A stretch of DNA of 64,000 bases, taken from NCBI RefSeq assembly GCF_036636695.1, contig NZ_JAVWNW010000002.1; one strand, 5' to 3'. Origin of the DNA: Anaerorhabdus sp036636695 (GTDB lineage Bacteria; Bacillota_I; Bacilli_A; Erysipelotrichales; Erysipelotrichaceae). A program made the translations under genes and the position numbers. This document shows positions 31,096 through 40,207 of this stretch, one piece after another. Below the pieces are notes generated by a model. That model made no database searches, was not told the DNA's origin, and saw only the letters and a program-made list of their open reading frames with translations. The stretch's first letter is position 1, and every line of letters begins with the position of its first letter.

Positions 31096-32157
31096 TATGG
31101 GGAGAACAACGATAAACGTACTACCTTTACTAAGCTCACTTACTACTGAAAGTGTACCACCCATTCTATCAATAATACGTTTAGCAAGAGCTAGGCCTAA
31201 ACCGTTACCTTGAGTTGAATGTGATGTGTCACCTTGATAAAACTTATCAAAGATATGTTGCATTGTATTGCAATCCATACCACATCCAGTATCAGTAATC
31301 GATATGATAATCTCATGATTTTGTGAATATTGCTTAAGGGTAATTTTGCCACCATCAGGAGTGAATTTAATGGCATTTGAAATTAGGTTATTCCAAACTA
31401 TTTCTAATGATTCTCGATCATAAGCAATTGTTGCTTTATCCTCAATGTCAACAATGAAGTTAATTTTCTTGCTTTCCCAAAATGATTCGAATCCAAGTGT
31501 GCAATCGCATAGTTGCTCACATAAATCAAAAGGTTCAGGAGTTGTACTTATTTCTTGATTCTCAATTTTATTGAGTCTTAAAATATTGCTTATAAGAGAC
31601 GATAATTTTTCAGTAGTTTTTACTATGATATCCATATATTCATTTTTTGTCTCTACGCTCAATTCAGTATTTTGAAGTGCCTTTGTATAATTTTGAATAA
31701 CTGCAAGAGGTGTTTTGATTTCATGTGATACGTTTGCTACGAAATCATTTTTCAGAGTTTCTATACTTCCAAGTTCTGCAACCATCTTATTAAAATCGAG
31801 AAATAGGACATCAATGTAATCATATTTATCAACAGTATGACGTGGTTCAACATAAACAGAAAAATCACCAGAAGCTACTTTTTTAGTAGCTTTACTCAAT
31901 ATTCGCATTGGTTTATCATAAACAAATCGAATTTGCCGATTTGTGACATTAATAAATACTATAGTTATTAATACCCAATACAATAATATTAAGTTGATTT
32001 TCCAAAAGTCAGATAGAAATTGAAAAGGAGCAGATACAATTATCCCCATTTGTATTCCAACTAAAAGTAACATAATAAGATATGTGAGTGCTGCTTTGCC
32101 AAATCCCCACGCAGTTTTTTTGATTCGTGAATCAGTTATTGCTTGTTCTTTATTCAT
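31090..32157 (-). CDS. Sensor histidine kinase of the two-component pair
   Basis: A 355-residue kinase with two membrane helices (about 22-42 and 52-72) and almost no extracytosolic loop, a HAMP domain (about 76-130), then HisKA with H145 in NVSHEIKTPLAV and an ATPase domain with NLISNAIKFTP, DTGCGMD and GNGLGLALAK. Kinases with such a short external loop usually sense through the membrane or a partner protein, as in cell-envelope stress systems. Start overlaps the regulator stop by 4 bases. Confidence 0.88.
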   Translation of the reverse strand: MNKEQAITDSRIKKTAWGFGKAALTYLIMLLLVGIQMGIIVSAPFQFLSDFWKINLILLYWVLITIVFINVTNRQIRFVYDKPMRILSKATKKVASGDFSVYVEPRHTVDKYDYIDVLFLDFNKMVAELGSIETLKNDFVANVSHEIKTPLAVIQNYTKALQNTELSVETKNEYMDIIVKTTEKLSSLISNILRLNKIENQEISTTPEPFDLCEQLCDCTLGFESFWESKKINFIVDIEDKATIAYDRESLEIVWNNLISNAIKFTPDGGKITLKQYSQNHEIIISITDTGCGMDCNTMQHIFDKFYQGDTSHSTQGNGLGLALAKRIIDRMGGTLSVVSELSKGSTFIVVLPIK

Positions 32158-32825
32158 AGTAGTACCGCCTTATAACCAAGTCCATGGATAGTAACAATTT
32201 TAAATCCATTGCATGTTGAAAACTTTTCTCTCAGCTTTGTAATATATACATCCACAGACCGTAAACTTGTCTCACTTTCAGCATCCCAAAACTCATTCAT
32301 GAGAGAAGCTCTAGAAAAAGCTTTATTTGGATAAGAGAGTAATTTATATAGGATGTTGAATTCACGAACAGTGATAGCAATCTCTTCATTGTCAATAGCA
32401 GCACTCAACGCATCAGCATCTAATAAAAGGTTACCTACATTCATTTTTCTATTCTGCATGATATGTGATCTTCGCAATAGTGCTCCCACACGCAATAATA
32501 ACTCATCCATGTCAATTGGTTTTACCATATAATCATCAACACCAATCCGAAATCCTCTTTGCTTAGATGAAATATCATCACGTGCGCTCATAAATAGTAT
32601 AGGAATATTTTCATTTAAACCTCGAATGGTTTTCGCAAACTCAAAGCCATCAATTTGGGGCATCATAATATCTGAAATTATTAAATCAAAGGAACCATGA
32701 TATATTTCATCATAAGCAGCATTTGCTGAAAGAGCACCCACTGAATGATAACCTTGATTAGTTAAATAATTACATGTAAGCATATTGAGTTTTTCATCAT
32801 CTTCTACGACTAGTATATTAATCAT
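32154..32825 (-). CDS. OmpR/PhoB-family response regulator
   Basis: A 223-residue protein: a receiver domain with D52 (LIISDIMMPQIDG) and K in YMVKPID, and an OmpR-type winged helix (about 130-223, ending KIVTIHGLGYKAVLL). It is the first gene of the pair with the kinase (ATGA overlap). Direct repeats in 11-bp register lie about 45 bp upstream and also before the divergent-looking small membrane operon further along the same strand, so autoregulation and control of that operon are likely. Confidence 0.9.
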   Translation of the reverse strand: MINILVVEDDEKLNMLTCNYLTNQGYHSVGALSANAAYDEIYHGSFDLIISDIMMPQIDGFEFAKTIRGLNENIPILFMSARDDISSKQRGFRIGVDDYMVKPIDMDELLLRVGALLRRSHIMQNRKMNVGNLLLDADALSAAIDNEEIAITVREFNILYKLLSYPNKAFSRASLMNEFWDAESETSLRSVDVYITKLREKFSTCNGFKIVTIHGLGYKAVLL

Positions 32826-32863
32826 AATTTTTCCTCGTTTTTCTCTATTAGACTATACTAATG

Positions 32864-32885
32864 AAATGTTAAAAAATTGTTAAAA
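32864..32885 (-). promoter_or_regulatory. PhoP-like direct repeat upstream of the response regulator
   Basis: Read on the minus strand: TTAACA-N5-TTAACA within two 11-bp units (TTTTAACAATT and TTTTAACATTT). This is the geometry of Bacillus PhoP boxes and of OmpR-family sites in general. A TATAGT on the minus strand at 32857-32852 could be the -10 box, with the repeats in the -35 zone. Confidence 0.6.
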
Positions 32886-32889
32886 GAAT

Positions 32890-33470
32890 AAGTTTTATTT
32901 AGGATTATTATACAGTATTTTAGATTTACTTGCGGTTTTATTGAAAAGAAAGATAAACATATGAATAGTTTATGAATAAAAAAATATGATTTTATAAAAA
33001 TAGTACAATATACTGTTAATGAAGGAATTTAAACGTGCCTAATCGTATAACTAGCATATAACTGAAAAATGACGAATTTGAAATAAAATTGCAATATCTT
33101 AAATATGTACTAATTAAAAGCGATATTGATAAGTACGTAATTCAGCTCAAGCTAAATCATTATTTCCTTGTTTATTTATGGTTTTAGAAAGGTTATATCT
33201 AGATTAGAATGAATGAATAAAAAATGACTTTTGAAACTTTTCTTTAACTTGACCATCATAAAAATATATGTTATAGATTAATTGGCTTAGGAAATAAGTT
33301 CATAAAAATTAAAATATTATTGTGTTTAAACATAATAAGTTGTTATGCTCCAAATATTGGAGGAAAGGGAAGACACCTAGAAATATACCAAGAAAAAATC
33401 TAAAATTAATTTAAACTAATAACTTACAATGTGTTTATTCTTAATTAAGCAATTTAGATGATAATTTATA
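32890..33470. other. Long AT-rich intergenic stretch
   Basis: About 580 bases without a convincing gene. The longest open stretches lack a start codon and ribosome site. I see no known riboswitch. It is bounded on the right by a terminator-like structure before the c-di-GMP gene, so part of it may be transcribed. Confidence 0.5.
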
Positions 33471-33472
33471 TG

Positions 33473-33529
33473 GTGCTTTCTAGTCTGTCTTTATGACAGT
33501 CTCAAAAAGAAAGCACTTTTATTTTTTAA
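33473..33529 (+). terminator. Terminator-like structured leader before the GGDEF-EAL gene
   Basis: A 9-bp outer stem (GTGCTTTCT at 33473 with AGAAAGCAC at 33508) encloses an inner stem CTGTC-TTTAT-GACAG and is followed by TTTTATTTTTT. The sequence TGCTTTCTAG is repeated exactly at 33474 and 33534, so the right arm could pair with either copy. It ends an unidentified upstream transcript or attenuates the downstream gene. Confidence 0.6.
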
Positions 33530-33577
33530 AAAATGCTTTCTAGAGGTTATGCTTAGAAAGGTAGAAATCATTAGAAG

Positions 33578-35779
33578 ATGAAGAATAAAAAAATACAGTT
33601 TTTTATTGGAGCATTGCTAGTATTAGTGCTAATTGTAGTAACACTATCAGGCTTTAATTTACAAATTAGAAAGAGTATCGAAGAAACATCACTTAATTCA
33701 CTAGAAGAGGTATTGTATCAACAAGAATACAACTTTGAAGAAAAACTTAAAGGAGAGTTAAGTGCTGTAAATCATATTGGCAAAATGTATCCAGATTTTA
33801 GTGGTGATATTTCTGAAATCGTTGCATATATGAATTATATAATTGAAGATTCTAACTTTAACACAATGGTATTAGTAGGTGTTGATGGTATTGGAGTATC
33901 TAATTTGGGTAATGTTATTGATGTTTCAGACAGGTTATACTTTCAAGAAACAGTTGATAAAAATCGTCCAATTATCTCCGATCCAATTGTATCCAGAGTA
34001 ACCAATGATGACGTTGTAATTGCATTATCTTCTCCAATTAATCGTAATGATGAATTGGTGGGTGTGATTATTTGTACACTGAAGACAGCTTCATTAGATC
34101 AACTATTTGGTACATCATTTGATGGTGCAGGGTATGCCTATGTGACTACAAAGAATGGTGATATTATTGCTAAAACAACAAATAGCTATACTATTACAAA
34201 AGAGGATAATTTATTTGATACTTGGGGGAAAGCGGTTTTCTCAAATAAAAAGAGTTTAGATGAATTAAAAATGGATTTAGAAAATCAAAATCCAGGTTAT
34301 TCAGTTTATGATGTGCAAGGTAAGAATAGATATGTGTACTATGATGCACTAGATACAAAAGATTGGTATATCTTCTCTATTGTTCCTAAAGAGGTTATGT
34401 TAGAGAATGCGTATAATGTAACTAATTGGGTTTTACTGCTTACAGTAATTATTACTATAGGTTTTGGATTATTTTTTATAGCACTTGCAATTATTCAATC
34501 AAGAAATATTAAAAAACTATATAAAGTTGCGTTTATTGATGAATTAACAAATATATCAAACTTTAAGAAATTTATGATGGATGCTCCAAGAATCATCAAG
34601 GCACATAAACACAATGAATATATTATAATCAAATTCGATATAGATCGATTTAAACTATTCAATGATGTTTTTGGAATGAAAAAGGGTAATGAACTACTAC
34701 AAACGATTGCACTTGCTTGGAAAGAAATGTGTGATAATTCTATTGAAATGGTAGCGAGAATAAATGCGGATGAATTTATAATACTAAAAAAGTTTACTTC
34801 ATTTGAAAAGACTGAAGAAGAAAGAATACAATTTGAAGAAAAAGTTAATGATAGCATGAAGACTAATTATGAAATCAAATTCAATTATGGGCGCTATCTA
34901 ATAGAAAGCAAAGAAGTGAATTTCCAAGATATTTACGAAAAAGTAAATTTTGCACATAGAAATGCAAAAGAAAATAAGGATACAAACTTGTGTGATTTTG
35001 ATAATAAAATTATGCAGATGAAATTACGTGAAAAAGAAATAGAAAATAAAATGAACTATGCACTAAAGAGTGAACAGTTTAAAGTTTATCTTCAACCAAA
35101 GTATCGTTTGATCGATGAAAAAATAATTGGTGCAGAAGCATTGGTGCGTTGGCAAGAAAATGATATAGATGTTGTTTATCCAGGAAGTTTTATTCCTTTG
35201 TTTGAAAGAAATGGATTTGTGACAAAAATAGATATGTACATGTTTGAGAAGGTTTGTTCATTAATACATAATTGGTTAAAACAGGGATTATCACCTGTAC
35301 CAATCTCCGTCAACTTCTCAAGACTACATTTAAGCAATGAATACTTTGTTAAAGAGTTGATTGAAATTACTGAACGCTACAATGTTCCACCTAGTTTAGT
35401 TGAAATTGAATTAACAGAAACGGATATGATTCAAAATGAGGATATTTTATTAGGATTCTTAAATCAAATTCATGAAGTGGGCTTCAAATTATCGATGGAT
35501 GATTTTGGAGCAGGATATAGTTCATTAGGACTACTTAAGAATATTCCAGTAGATACTATTAAGATTGATCGCAGTTTCTTTATTAATGAAGATGATCCAA
35601 AAAGAATGCGAGTCGTATTAAAAAATGTAATTATGATGGCTAAGGAATTAGATATCGAAACGGTTGCTGAAGGTGTAGAAACATTGGAAAATGTTACCTT
35701 ATTAAAAGAAATAGGGTGTGATATCGTACAAGGCTTCTATTATGAAAGACCTATTCCAGCCAATAAATTGAAATTTTAA
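33578..35779 (+). CDS. Cache-GGDEF-EAL cyclic di-GMP protein
   Basis: A 733-residue membrane protein: helix 1 (about 8-28), a double-Cache-like sensor (about 40-275), helix 2 (about 285-308), a GGDEF domain (about 320-470) and an EAL domain (about 485-733). The GGDEF signature is degenerate (RINADEF instead of GGDEF), so cyclase activity is doubtful. The EAL domain keeps its motifs: EALVRW, VNFSRLH, ELTETD, DDFGAGYSSL, KIDRSF, AEGVET and QGFYYERP, so it is probably an active phosphodiesterase controlled by an external ligand and perhaps by GTP at the GGDEF domain. It is transcribed alone; the ribosome site is weak. Confidence 0.92.
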   Translation: MKNKKIQFFIGALLVLVLIVVTLSGFNLQIRKSIEETSLNSLEEVLYQQEYNFEEKLKGELSAVNHIGKMYPDFSGDISEIVAYMNYIIEDSNFNTMVLVGVDGIGVSNLGNVIDVSDRLYFQETVDKNRPIISDPIVSRVTNDDVVIALSSPINRNDELVGVIICTLKTASLDQLFGTSFDGAGYAYVTTKNGDIIAKTTNSYTITKEDNLFDTWGKAVFSNKKSLDELKMDLENQNPGYSVYDVQGKNRYVYYDALDTKDWYIFSIVPKEVMLENAYNVTNWVLLLTVIITIGFGLFFIALAIIQSRNIKKLYKVAFIDELTNISNFKKFMMDAPRIIKAHKHNEYIIIKFDIDRFKLFNDVFGMKKGNELLQTIALAWKEMCDNSIEMVARINADEFIILKKFTSFEKTEEERIQFEEKVNDSMKTNYEIKFNYGRYLIESKEVNFQDIYEKVNFAHRNAKENKDTNLCDFDNKIMQMKLREKEIENKMNYALKSEQFKVYLQPKYRLIDEKIIGAEALVRWQENDIDVVYPGSFIPLFERNGFVTKIDMYMFEKVCSLIHNWLKQGLSPVPISVNFSRLHLSNEYFVKELIEITERYNVPPSLVEIELTETDMIQNEDILLGFLNQIHEVGFKLSMDDFGAGYSSLGLLKNIPVDTIKIDRSFFINEDDPKRMRVVLKNVIMMAKELDIETVAEGVETLENVTLLKEIGCDIVQGFYYERPIPANKLKF

Positions 35780-35792
35780 TAAAAGAAAAACA

Positions 35793-35828
35793 AGAAAGTA
35801 TTAGGAAATTTCTCCTAGTACTTTTTTT
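35793..35828 (+). terminator. Terminator of the GGDEF-EAL gene
   Basis: Stem AAAGTA-TTAGGA pairing with TCCTAG-TACTTT, followed by seven T. Confidence 0.8.
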
Positions 35829-35874
35829 ATATACGGTAATTTTGCGATTATTTGCCTAATTTTTAAAAAAGACA

Positions 35875-35903
35875 TTGACATAGAAAGCACTTACATTTAT
35901 TAT
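35875..35903 (+). promoter_or_regulatory. Promoter of the first GntR gene and sugar operon
   Basis: TTGACA at 35875 and TATTAT at 35898 with a 17-bp spacer. The -10 overlaps a perfect palindrome. Confidence 0.85.
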
Positions 35904-35920
35904 GTTGTTATAACAACATA
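35901..35920. promoter_or_regulatory. GntR operator (20-bp perfect palindrome)
   Basis: TATGTTGTTA joined to TAACAACATA is a perfect inverted repeat that overlaps the -10 box and start point, 16 bp before the GntR start codon. This is an autorepressor position. Confidence 0.8.
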
Positions 35921-35936
35921 CACTTTAGGAGGACTT

Positions 35937-36656
35937 ATGATTAAGAAAACATCACCTGTACCTGCGTATTATCAAGTCAAAATTGATATTCAGGAAAAAA
36001 TTAGGAATGATATCTATAAAGTTAAAGAACAATTGCCTACCGATATGGAGTTTTGTGAAATGTATCAAGTTAGTCGCATTACAATTCGTCGTGCTTTGGC
36101 TGAACTTGAGTCAGAAGGTTATATTGAAAGAATTCAAGGTAAAGGGAGCTATGTAAAATTTAAGGAAATTAAACAAAATATATCTAAGTTTTATAACTTT
36201 ACCGATGAAACGATAAAAATGGGATATGTGCCTTCTTCAGTATTCTTGAAACTGGAGCTAATTGAACCGAATGAAGAAGTTCGTGAAATATTAGATTTAG
36301 AAGAAGGAGAGAAAGTTTTTTTACTTGAACGTTTACGACTTGCGGATGAGATGATAGCTGCTTATGACCGCTCATTTATTCCAGAGAAATTAATACCTGG
36401 CTTTAAAAAAGAAATGCTTCAAGAGGGTTCATTGTATAAAGCACTTCAGACTAACTATGGTTTTGTGCCAAACAATTCTGAAGAAACAATTGAAGCTGTT
36501 ACGATTGATGAAAAAGATGCAATGAAAATGCGAATCAAAGTGGGTAGTCCTCAGCTACTTGTAAAACGTGTATCATTTTGTGACGATAAGAAAGTAGAGT
36601 TTAACTATCGTATCGTGAACTCTAAAGTATATAAGTATAAATTGAAACTTGATTAA
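35937..36656 (+). CDS. GntR/HutC-family regulator of the ABC-nanE-ROK operon
   Basis: A 239-residue protein: an N-terminal GntR winged helix (about 5-72, with FCEMYQVSRITIRRALAELE) and a C-terminal UTRA ligand-binding domain (about 90-238). HutC-type regulators commonly sense sugar phosphates, for example glucosamine 6-phosphate in NagR. It heads the operon, with a perfect palindromic operator over its promoter. The likely inducer is a product of the pathway encoded downstream, such as N-acetylmannosamine 6-phosphate or N-acetylglucosamine 6-phosphate; that is inference. AGGAGG precedes the ATG. Confidence 0.92.
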   Translation: MIKKTSPVPAYYQVKIDIQEKIRNDIYKVKEQLPTDMEFCEMYQVSRITIRRALAELESEGYIERIQGKGSYVKFKEIKQNISKFYNFTDETIKMGYVPSSVFLKLELIEPNEEVREILDLEEGEKVFLLERLRLADEMIAAYDRSFIPEKLIPGFKKEMLQEGSLYKALQTNYGFVPNNSEETIEAVTIDEKDAMKMRIKVGSPQLLVKRVSFCDDKKVEFNYRIVNSKVYKYKLKLD

Positions 36657-36662
36657 TGGTTA

Positions 36663-36682
36663 TTAAAGAGGACGCTCTTTAA
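36663..36682 (+). repeat. Hairpin between GntR and the binding-protein gene
   Basis: TTAAAGAG-GACG-CTCTTTAA forms an 8-bp stem with no T-run. It may be a 5' stabilising element of a processed message. Confidence 0.45.
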
Positions 36683-36714
36683 AAATAGGGTCAATAATAA
36701 AGGAGGAAAAAATC

Positions 36715-37701
36715 ATGAAGAAATTATTGAAGGCACTTATTGTAATGCTTAGCTTAGTTCTAGTGGCTGGTTGTAGTACACCGGCAGCAACACCAGATCC
36801 AACAGCAAGCGCTGATCCCACAGCAACAAATGGAGGTACGAAAGAGTATACGATTGCATATTCTGTACAAACTCTAGCAAATCCTTATTTTGTTACTGTA
36901 TCAGAAGGTTTTGAAAAGTATGGACAAGAAATTGGTATTAAAACTATTGTGACTGATGGCAAGCAAGATGCTGCTGCACAAGTTTCACAAATTGAAAATT
37001 TCATCGCTCAACAAGTAGATGCAATTGTTATTACACCAGTGAATGACAAAGCTCTTGAAGATGTAGTAAAACAAGCAACAGATGCAGGTATCGTTGTTAT
37101 TGCTGCAAATCAAGACTTTCCAGGATCACAAGCATTTGTAACAATTCCAGAATATGACTTAGGTAAATCATTAGGTGATGTTACTGGTAAATATATTAAA
37201 GATAACTTTGGTGATGAAGAAGTACAAGTTGTTGTATTTGATTATCCAGAAGTAGAATCAATTATTGCGCGTGGAGATGGTATCCGTGAAGGTATTATGG
37301 AATTTGCTCCAAACGCAAAAATTGTTCAAAGCATTTCTGCAAATACTCCTGAAAAGGGAGCAGCTGCAATGGAAGCAGTATTACAAAAATATCCTGATGT
37401 ACAAGTTGTAGCAGGTGTTAATGATGCTGCAGTATTAGGTGCATATGAAGTTGTTATGGCTGCTGGTAAGAATACTGATAAGTTCTATCTAGGTGGTATG
37501 GATGCAACTGAACAAGCATTACAATTAATTAAAGAAGGCACTATTTATCGTACAACAATTGATATCAACCCTAAAGGAACTGGGAAAATTTTAATTGATA
37601 CAGCGATTGATGTAATTGAAAATGGTCCAAAAACAGAACCAATTGCTATTAGCTTGAATCCTGTTACTATCGACAATGTAGCTCAATTTATTCAAGAATA
37701 G
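36715..37701 (+). CDS. Sugar ABC transporter substrate-binding lipoprotein (RbsB type)
   Basis: A 328-residue lipoprotein. The signal peptide ends in lipobox LVAGC, followed by a Thr/Ala/Pro linker and a periplasmic-binding-protein type 1 domain (about 45-328; with YSVQTLANPYFVTVSEGFEKY starting as YTIAYSVQTLANPYF). It captures a monosaccharide outside the cell for the ATPase and permease encoded downstream. The linked nanE and ROK kinase suggest an N-acetylated hexosamine such as N-acetylmannosamine. AAAGGAGG precedes the ATG. A strong hairpin follows the stop codon. Confidence 0.92.
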   Translation: MKKLLKALIVMLSLVLVAGCSTPAATPDPTASADPTATNGGTKEYTIAYSVQTLANPYFVTVSEGFEKYGQEIGIKTIVTDGKQDAAAQVSQIENFIAQQVDAIVITPVNDKALEDVVKQATDAGIVVIAANQDFPGSQAFVTIPEYDLGKSLGDVTGKYIKDNFGDEEVQVVVFDYPEVESIIARGDGIREGIMEFAPNAKIVQSISANTPEKGAAAMEAVLQKYPDVQVVAGVNDAAVLGAYEVVMAAGKNTDKFYLGGMDATEQALQLIKEGTIYRTTIDINPKGTGKILIDTAIDVIENGPKTEPIAISLNPVTIDNVAQFIQE

Positions 37702-37710
37702 AAAGACGGG

Positions 37711-37734
37711 TAGAGACAAAGAAATTTGTCTCTA
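37711..37734 (+). repeat. Intercistronic hairpin after the binding-protein gene
   Basis: A perfect 10-bp stem TAGAGACAAA / TTTGTCTCTA with a GAAA tetraloop. Only a short TC-rich tract follows, so partial termination or 3' end protection is likely, raising binding-protein levels over the ATPase and permease. Confidence 0.65.
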
Positions 37735-37758
37735 TCTTCTTAAAAAAGGAGGCAAACT

Positions 37759-39252
37759 ATGGAAAAGTTAGAAAATACTCTACTAAGTCTAAAAAATATA
37801 ACAAAAGAGTATTTTGGAGTTCCAGCTTTGAATGATGTTTCATTTGATATTCGTCAAGGAGAAATACATGGTTTAGTAGGAGAAAATGGGGCAGGCAAAT
37901 CTACCTTAATTAAAACAATTGCAGGAGCAATTAAAGCAACTAAAGGTGAGATTTATTTTGAAGGAGAAAAATTAGAACTTCAAAGTCCAATTGATGCAAT
38001 TAAAAAGGGAATTGGGGTTGTTTATCAAGAATTTAATTTATTTCCAAACTTAACAGTATATGAAAATATATTTTTTGGAATTGAAATAAAATCAAAATCA
38101 ACTTTATTAAATCGAAAAGAAATGATTGAAAAATCAAAAGAGTGTATTGCTCAATTAGGATTTGATTTTGACGTAACTCAACAAGTTAAAAATCTTTCAA
38201 CAGCCTATCAACAAATCGTTGAAATCGCAAAATGTATTAACCATAACATTAAACTAATCATTATGGATGAGCCGAGTGCTCCGTTAACAGAAACAGAAGT
38301 AGTTGAAATGTTTAAGGTGGTACGGAGATTAAATGATAAAGGAGTAACTGTTATTTATATTTCGCATAAACTTAATGAGATATTAGAGTTGACTGATCGT
38401 ATAAGTGTATTGAGAGATGGAAAATATATAACAACAATCAATACTTGCGATACTGATGAAAATGAACTAATAAAACACATGGTTGGTAGAAATATAAATG
38501 ATATATATCCAGAAAAAGAATTGTCTGATGGTGATGTTGTTTTGCAGTGCAAGAATATTGCGAGTAATCGTGTTCATGATGTCAGTTTTGAATTACATAA
38601 AGGTGAAGTGTTGGGATTTGGTGGTTTAGTTGGAGCAGGTAGAACTGAATTGATGCGATTAGTTTTTGGTGCCGATTCAAAAGACTCTGGTGAGATTTGG
38701 ATTAATCAAAAAAAGGCTGTTATCAAATCACCAACTGATGCAATTGAAAATGGAATAGGATTAATTCCAGAAGATCGCAAACTTCACGGATTGGTTTTAA
38801 ATAAAAGTATTTATTTAAATTGTTTGCTGCCATCATTGAAAAATTATTCTAAAAATATTTTTAAATTTATTGATTTTAAACAATCAAAAATAGATATTGA
38901 TAAATACTATAAGCAATTAAAAGTAAAAGCACAAGGACAAGATCAACTAGTATTAAATCTATCAGGTGGTAATCAACAAAAAGTCGTATTAGAAAAATGG
39001 ATATTAAAGAATTGTGATATCTTAATTTTGGATGAGCCAACACGGGGTATAGATATTGGAGCTAAACAAGAAATTTATCAATTGATAAAAGATTTAGCTA
39101 AAGCTGGAAAATCAATCATCGTTATTTCTTCTGAAATGCCAGAACTAATTGGTGTAAGCCATCGAATATTGGTTATGCATGAAGGAAAAATATCAGGTGA
39201 ACTTCAAGGAAACAAAATTAGCCAAGAAGCAATAATGGAATTGGCTTCTTAA
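37759..39252 (+). CDS. Sugar ABC transporter ATPase with two ATPase domains (RbsA type)
   Basis: A 497-residue protein with two tandem ABC domains. Domain 1 (about 8-240) has Walker A GENGAGKST and a variant signature LSTAYQQIVEIAK. Domain 2 (about 255-497) has the degenerate Walker A GGLVGAGRTELMR typical of the CUT2 class and signature LSGGNQQKV, with Walker B ILILDEPTRG. This matches RbsA/MglA proteins that energise monosaccharide import. AAAGGAGG precedes the ATG. It lies 57 bp after the binding protein, separated by a hairpin. Confidence 0.94.
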   Translation: MEKLENTLLSLKNITKEYFGVPALNDVSFDIRQGEIHGLVGENGAGKSTLIKTIAGAIKATKGEIYFEGEKLELQSPIDAIKKGIGVVYQEFNLFPNLTVYENIFFGIEIKSKSTLLNRKEMIEKSKECIAQLGFDFDVTQQVKNLSTAYQQIVEIAKCINHNIKLIIMDEPSAPLTETEVVEMFKVVRRLNDKGVTVIYISHKLNEILELTDRISVLRDGKYITTINTCDTDENELIKHMVGRNINDIYPEKELSDGDVVLQCKNIASNRVHDVSFELHKGEVLGFGGLVGAGRTELMRLVFGADSKDSGEIWINQKKAVIKSPTDAIENGIGLIPEDRKLHGLVLNKSIYLNCLLPSLKNYSKNIFKFIDFKQSKIDIDKYYKQLKVKAQGQDQLVLNLSGGNQQKVVLEKWILKNCDILILDEPTRGIDIGAKQEIYQLIKDLAKAGKSIIVISSEMPELIGVSHRILVMHEGKISGELQGNKISQEAIMELAS

Positions 39253-39262
39253 GGAGGATAAT

Positions 39263-40201
39263 GTGAATATTAATTTAAAAAATTTCTTTGCGAAATATGC
39301 AATCTACTTTGTCTTATTATGCTTAATTGTTTTCTTTGCATTTAATTCAAAAGTTTTCTTAACTCCAACAAATTTAATCAATGTACTTCGACAAACAGCA
39401 GTGGTAGGTATTGTTGCAGTAGGTATGACTTTTGTTATTCTAACAGGAGGAATTGATCTATCTATTGGTGGTGTTATCGCATGTTCAGGAGTAATATGTT
39501 CAACGCTTATGATTAATGGTGTTCATCCAGTGCTTGCAGTACTTGCCGCAATTGGATTTGCCGCAATCGTTGGGATTGTAAATGCTTTTTTCTCACATGA
39601 ATTTAAATTGAATCCAATGATTGTTACATTGGCAACACTTCAAATATTAAAAGGTATTTCATACATACTAACAAGTGGTATTCCAGTTTATGGATTTACT
39701 GAAAAATTTAAAGTAATTGGACAAGGATATATTGGTATTGTTCCAATTCCAGTAATTATTATGATTGCATTCTTTATTATAGGATTTATTATTTTACGAT
39801 TTACATCTTTTGGTCAAAGTATTTATGGCATTGGCGGTAATGAAGAAGCAGTTCGTTTAACAGGTATTAATATTAGAAAAGTTAAGTATAAAGTTTACGT
39901 TCTATGTAGTGTACTTTCAGCTATAGCTGGAATTGTACTTCTATCTAGGGTCAATAATGCACAACCAAATGCTGGGTTCGGTTATGAAATGGATGTAATC
40001 ACAGGAGTAGTACTTGGTGGTGTAAGTATGTCTGGTGGTGAAGGTAAAATCACGGGTGTATTCGCAGGTATTCTAGTAATGGCAGTTCTTGGTAATGGTA
40101 TGCTTATGATGGGAATAAGTGAATATTATCAATGGGTTGTAAAAGGTATTGTAATGTTAGCAGCAATTTCATATGACAAGATAATTAAGAAAGGGAGATA
40201 A
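39263..40201 (+). CDS. Sugar ABC transporter permease (RbsC type)
   Basis: A 312-residue membrane protein with eight to ten hydrophobic segments and the CUT2 permease motifs LTGGIDLSIGGVIA and GGNEEAVRLTGINIRKVK. It forms the membrane channel of the ribose-type importer. The start is GTG 39263, 6 bases behind AAGGAGG; the nearby ATG at 39261 reads into an immediate stop and is not possible. It is followed by nanE at 6 bp. Confidence 0.93.
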   Translation: MNINLKNFFAKYAIYFVLLCLIVFFAFNSKVFLTPTNLINVLRQTAVVGIVAVGMTFVILTGGIDLSIGGVIACSGVICSTLMINGVHPVLAVLAAIGFAAIVGIVNAFFSHEFKLNPMIVTLATLQILKGISYILTSGIPVYGFTEKFKVIGQGYIGIVPIPVIIMIAFFIIGFIILRFTSFGQSIYGIGGNEEAVRLTGINIRKVKYKVYVLCSVLSAIAGIVLLSRVNNAQPNAGFGYEMDVITGVVLGGVSMSGGEGKITGVFAGILVMAVLGNGMLMMGISEYYQWVVKGIVMLAAISYDKIIKKGR

Positions 40202-40207
40202 AGATTT

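Noticed and set aside
33062..33187. Open stretch of about 41 codons in the long intergenic region
   Set aside because: It has no ATG, GTG or TTG start with a ribosome site and no recognisable family. Open stretches of this size occur by chance in AT-rich DNA.
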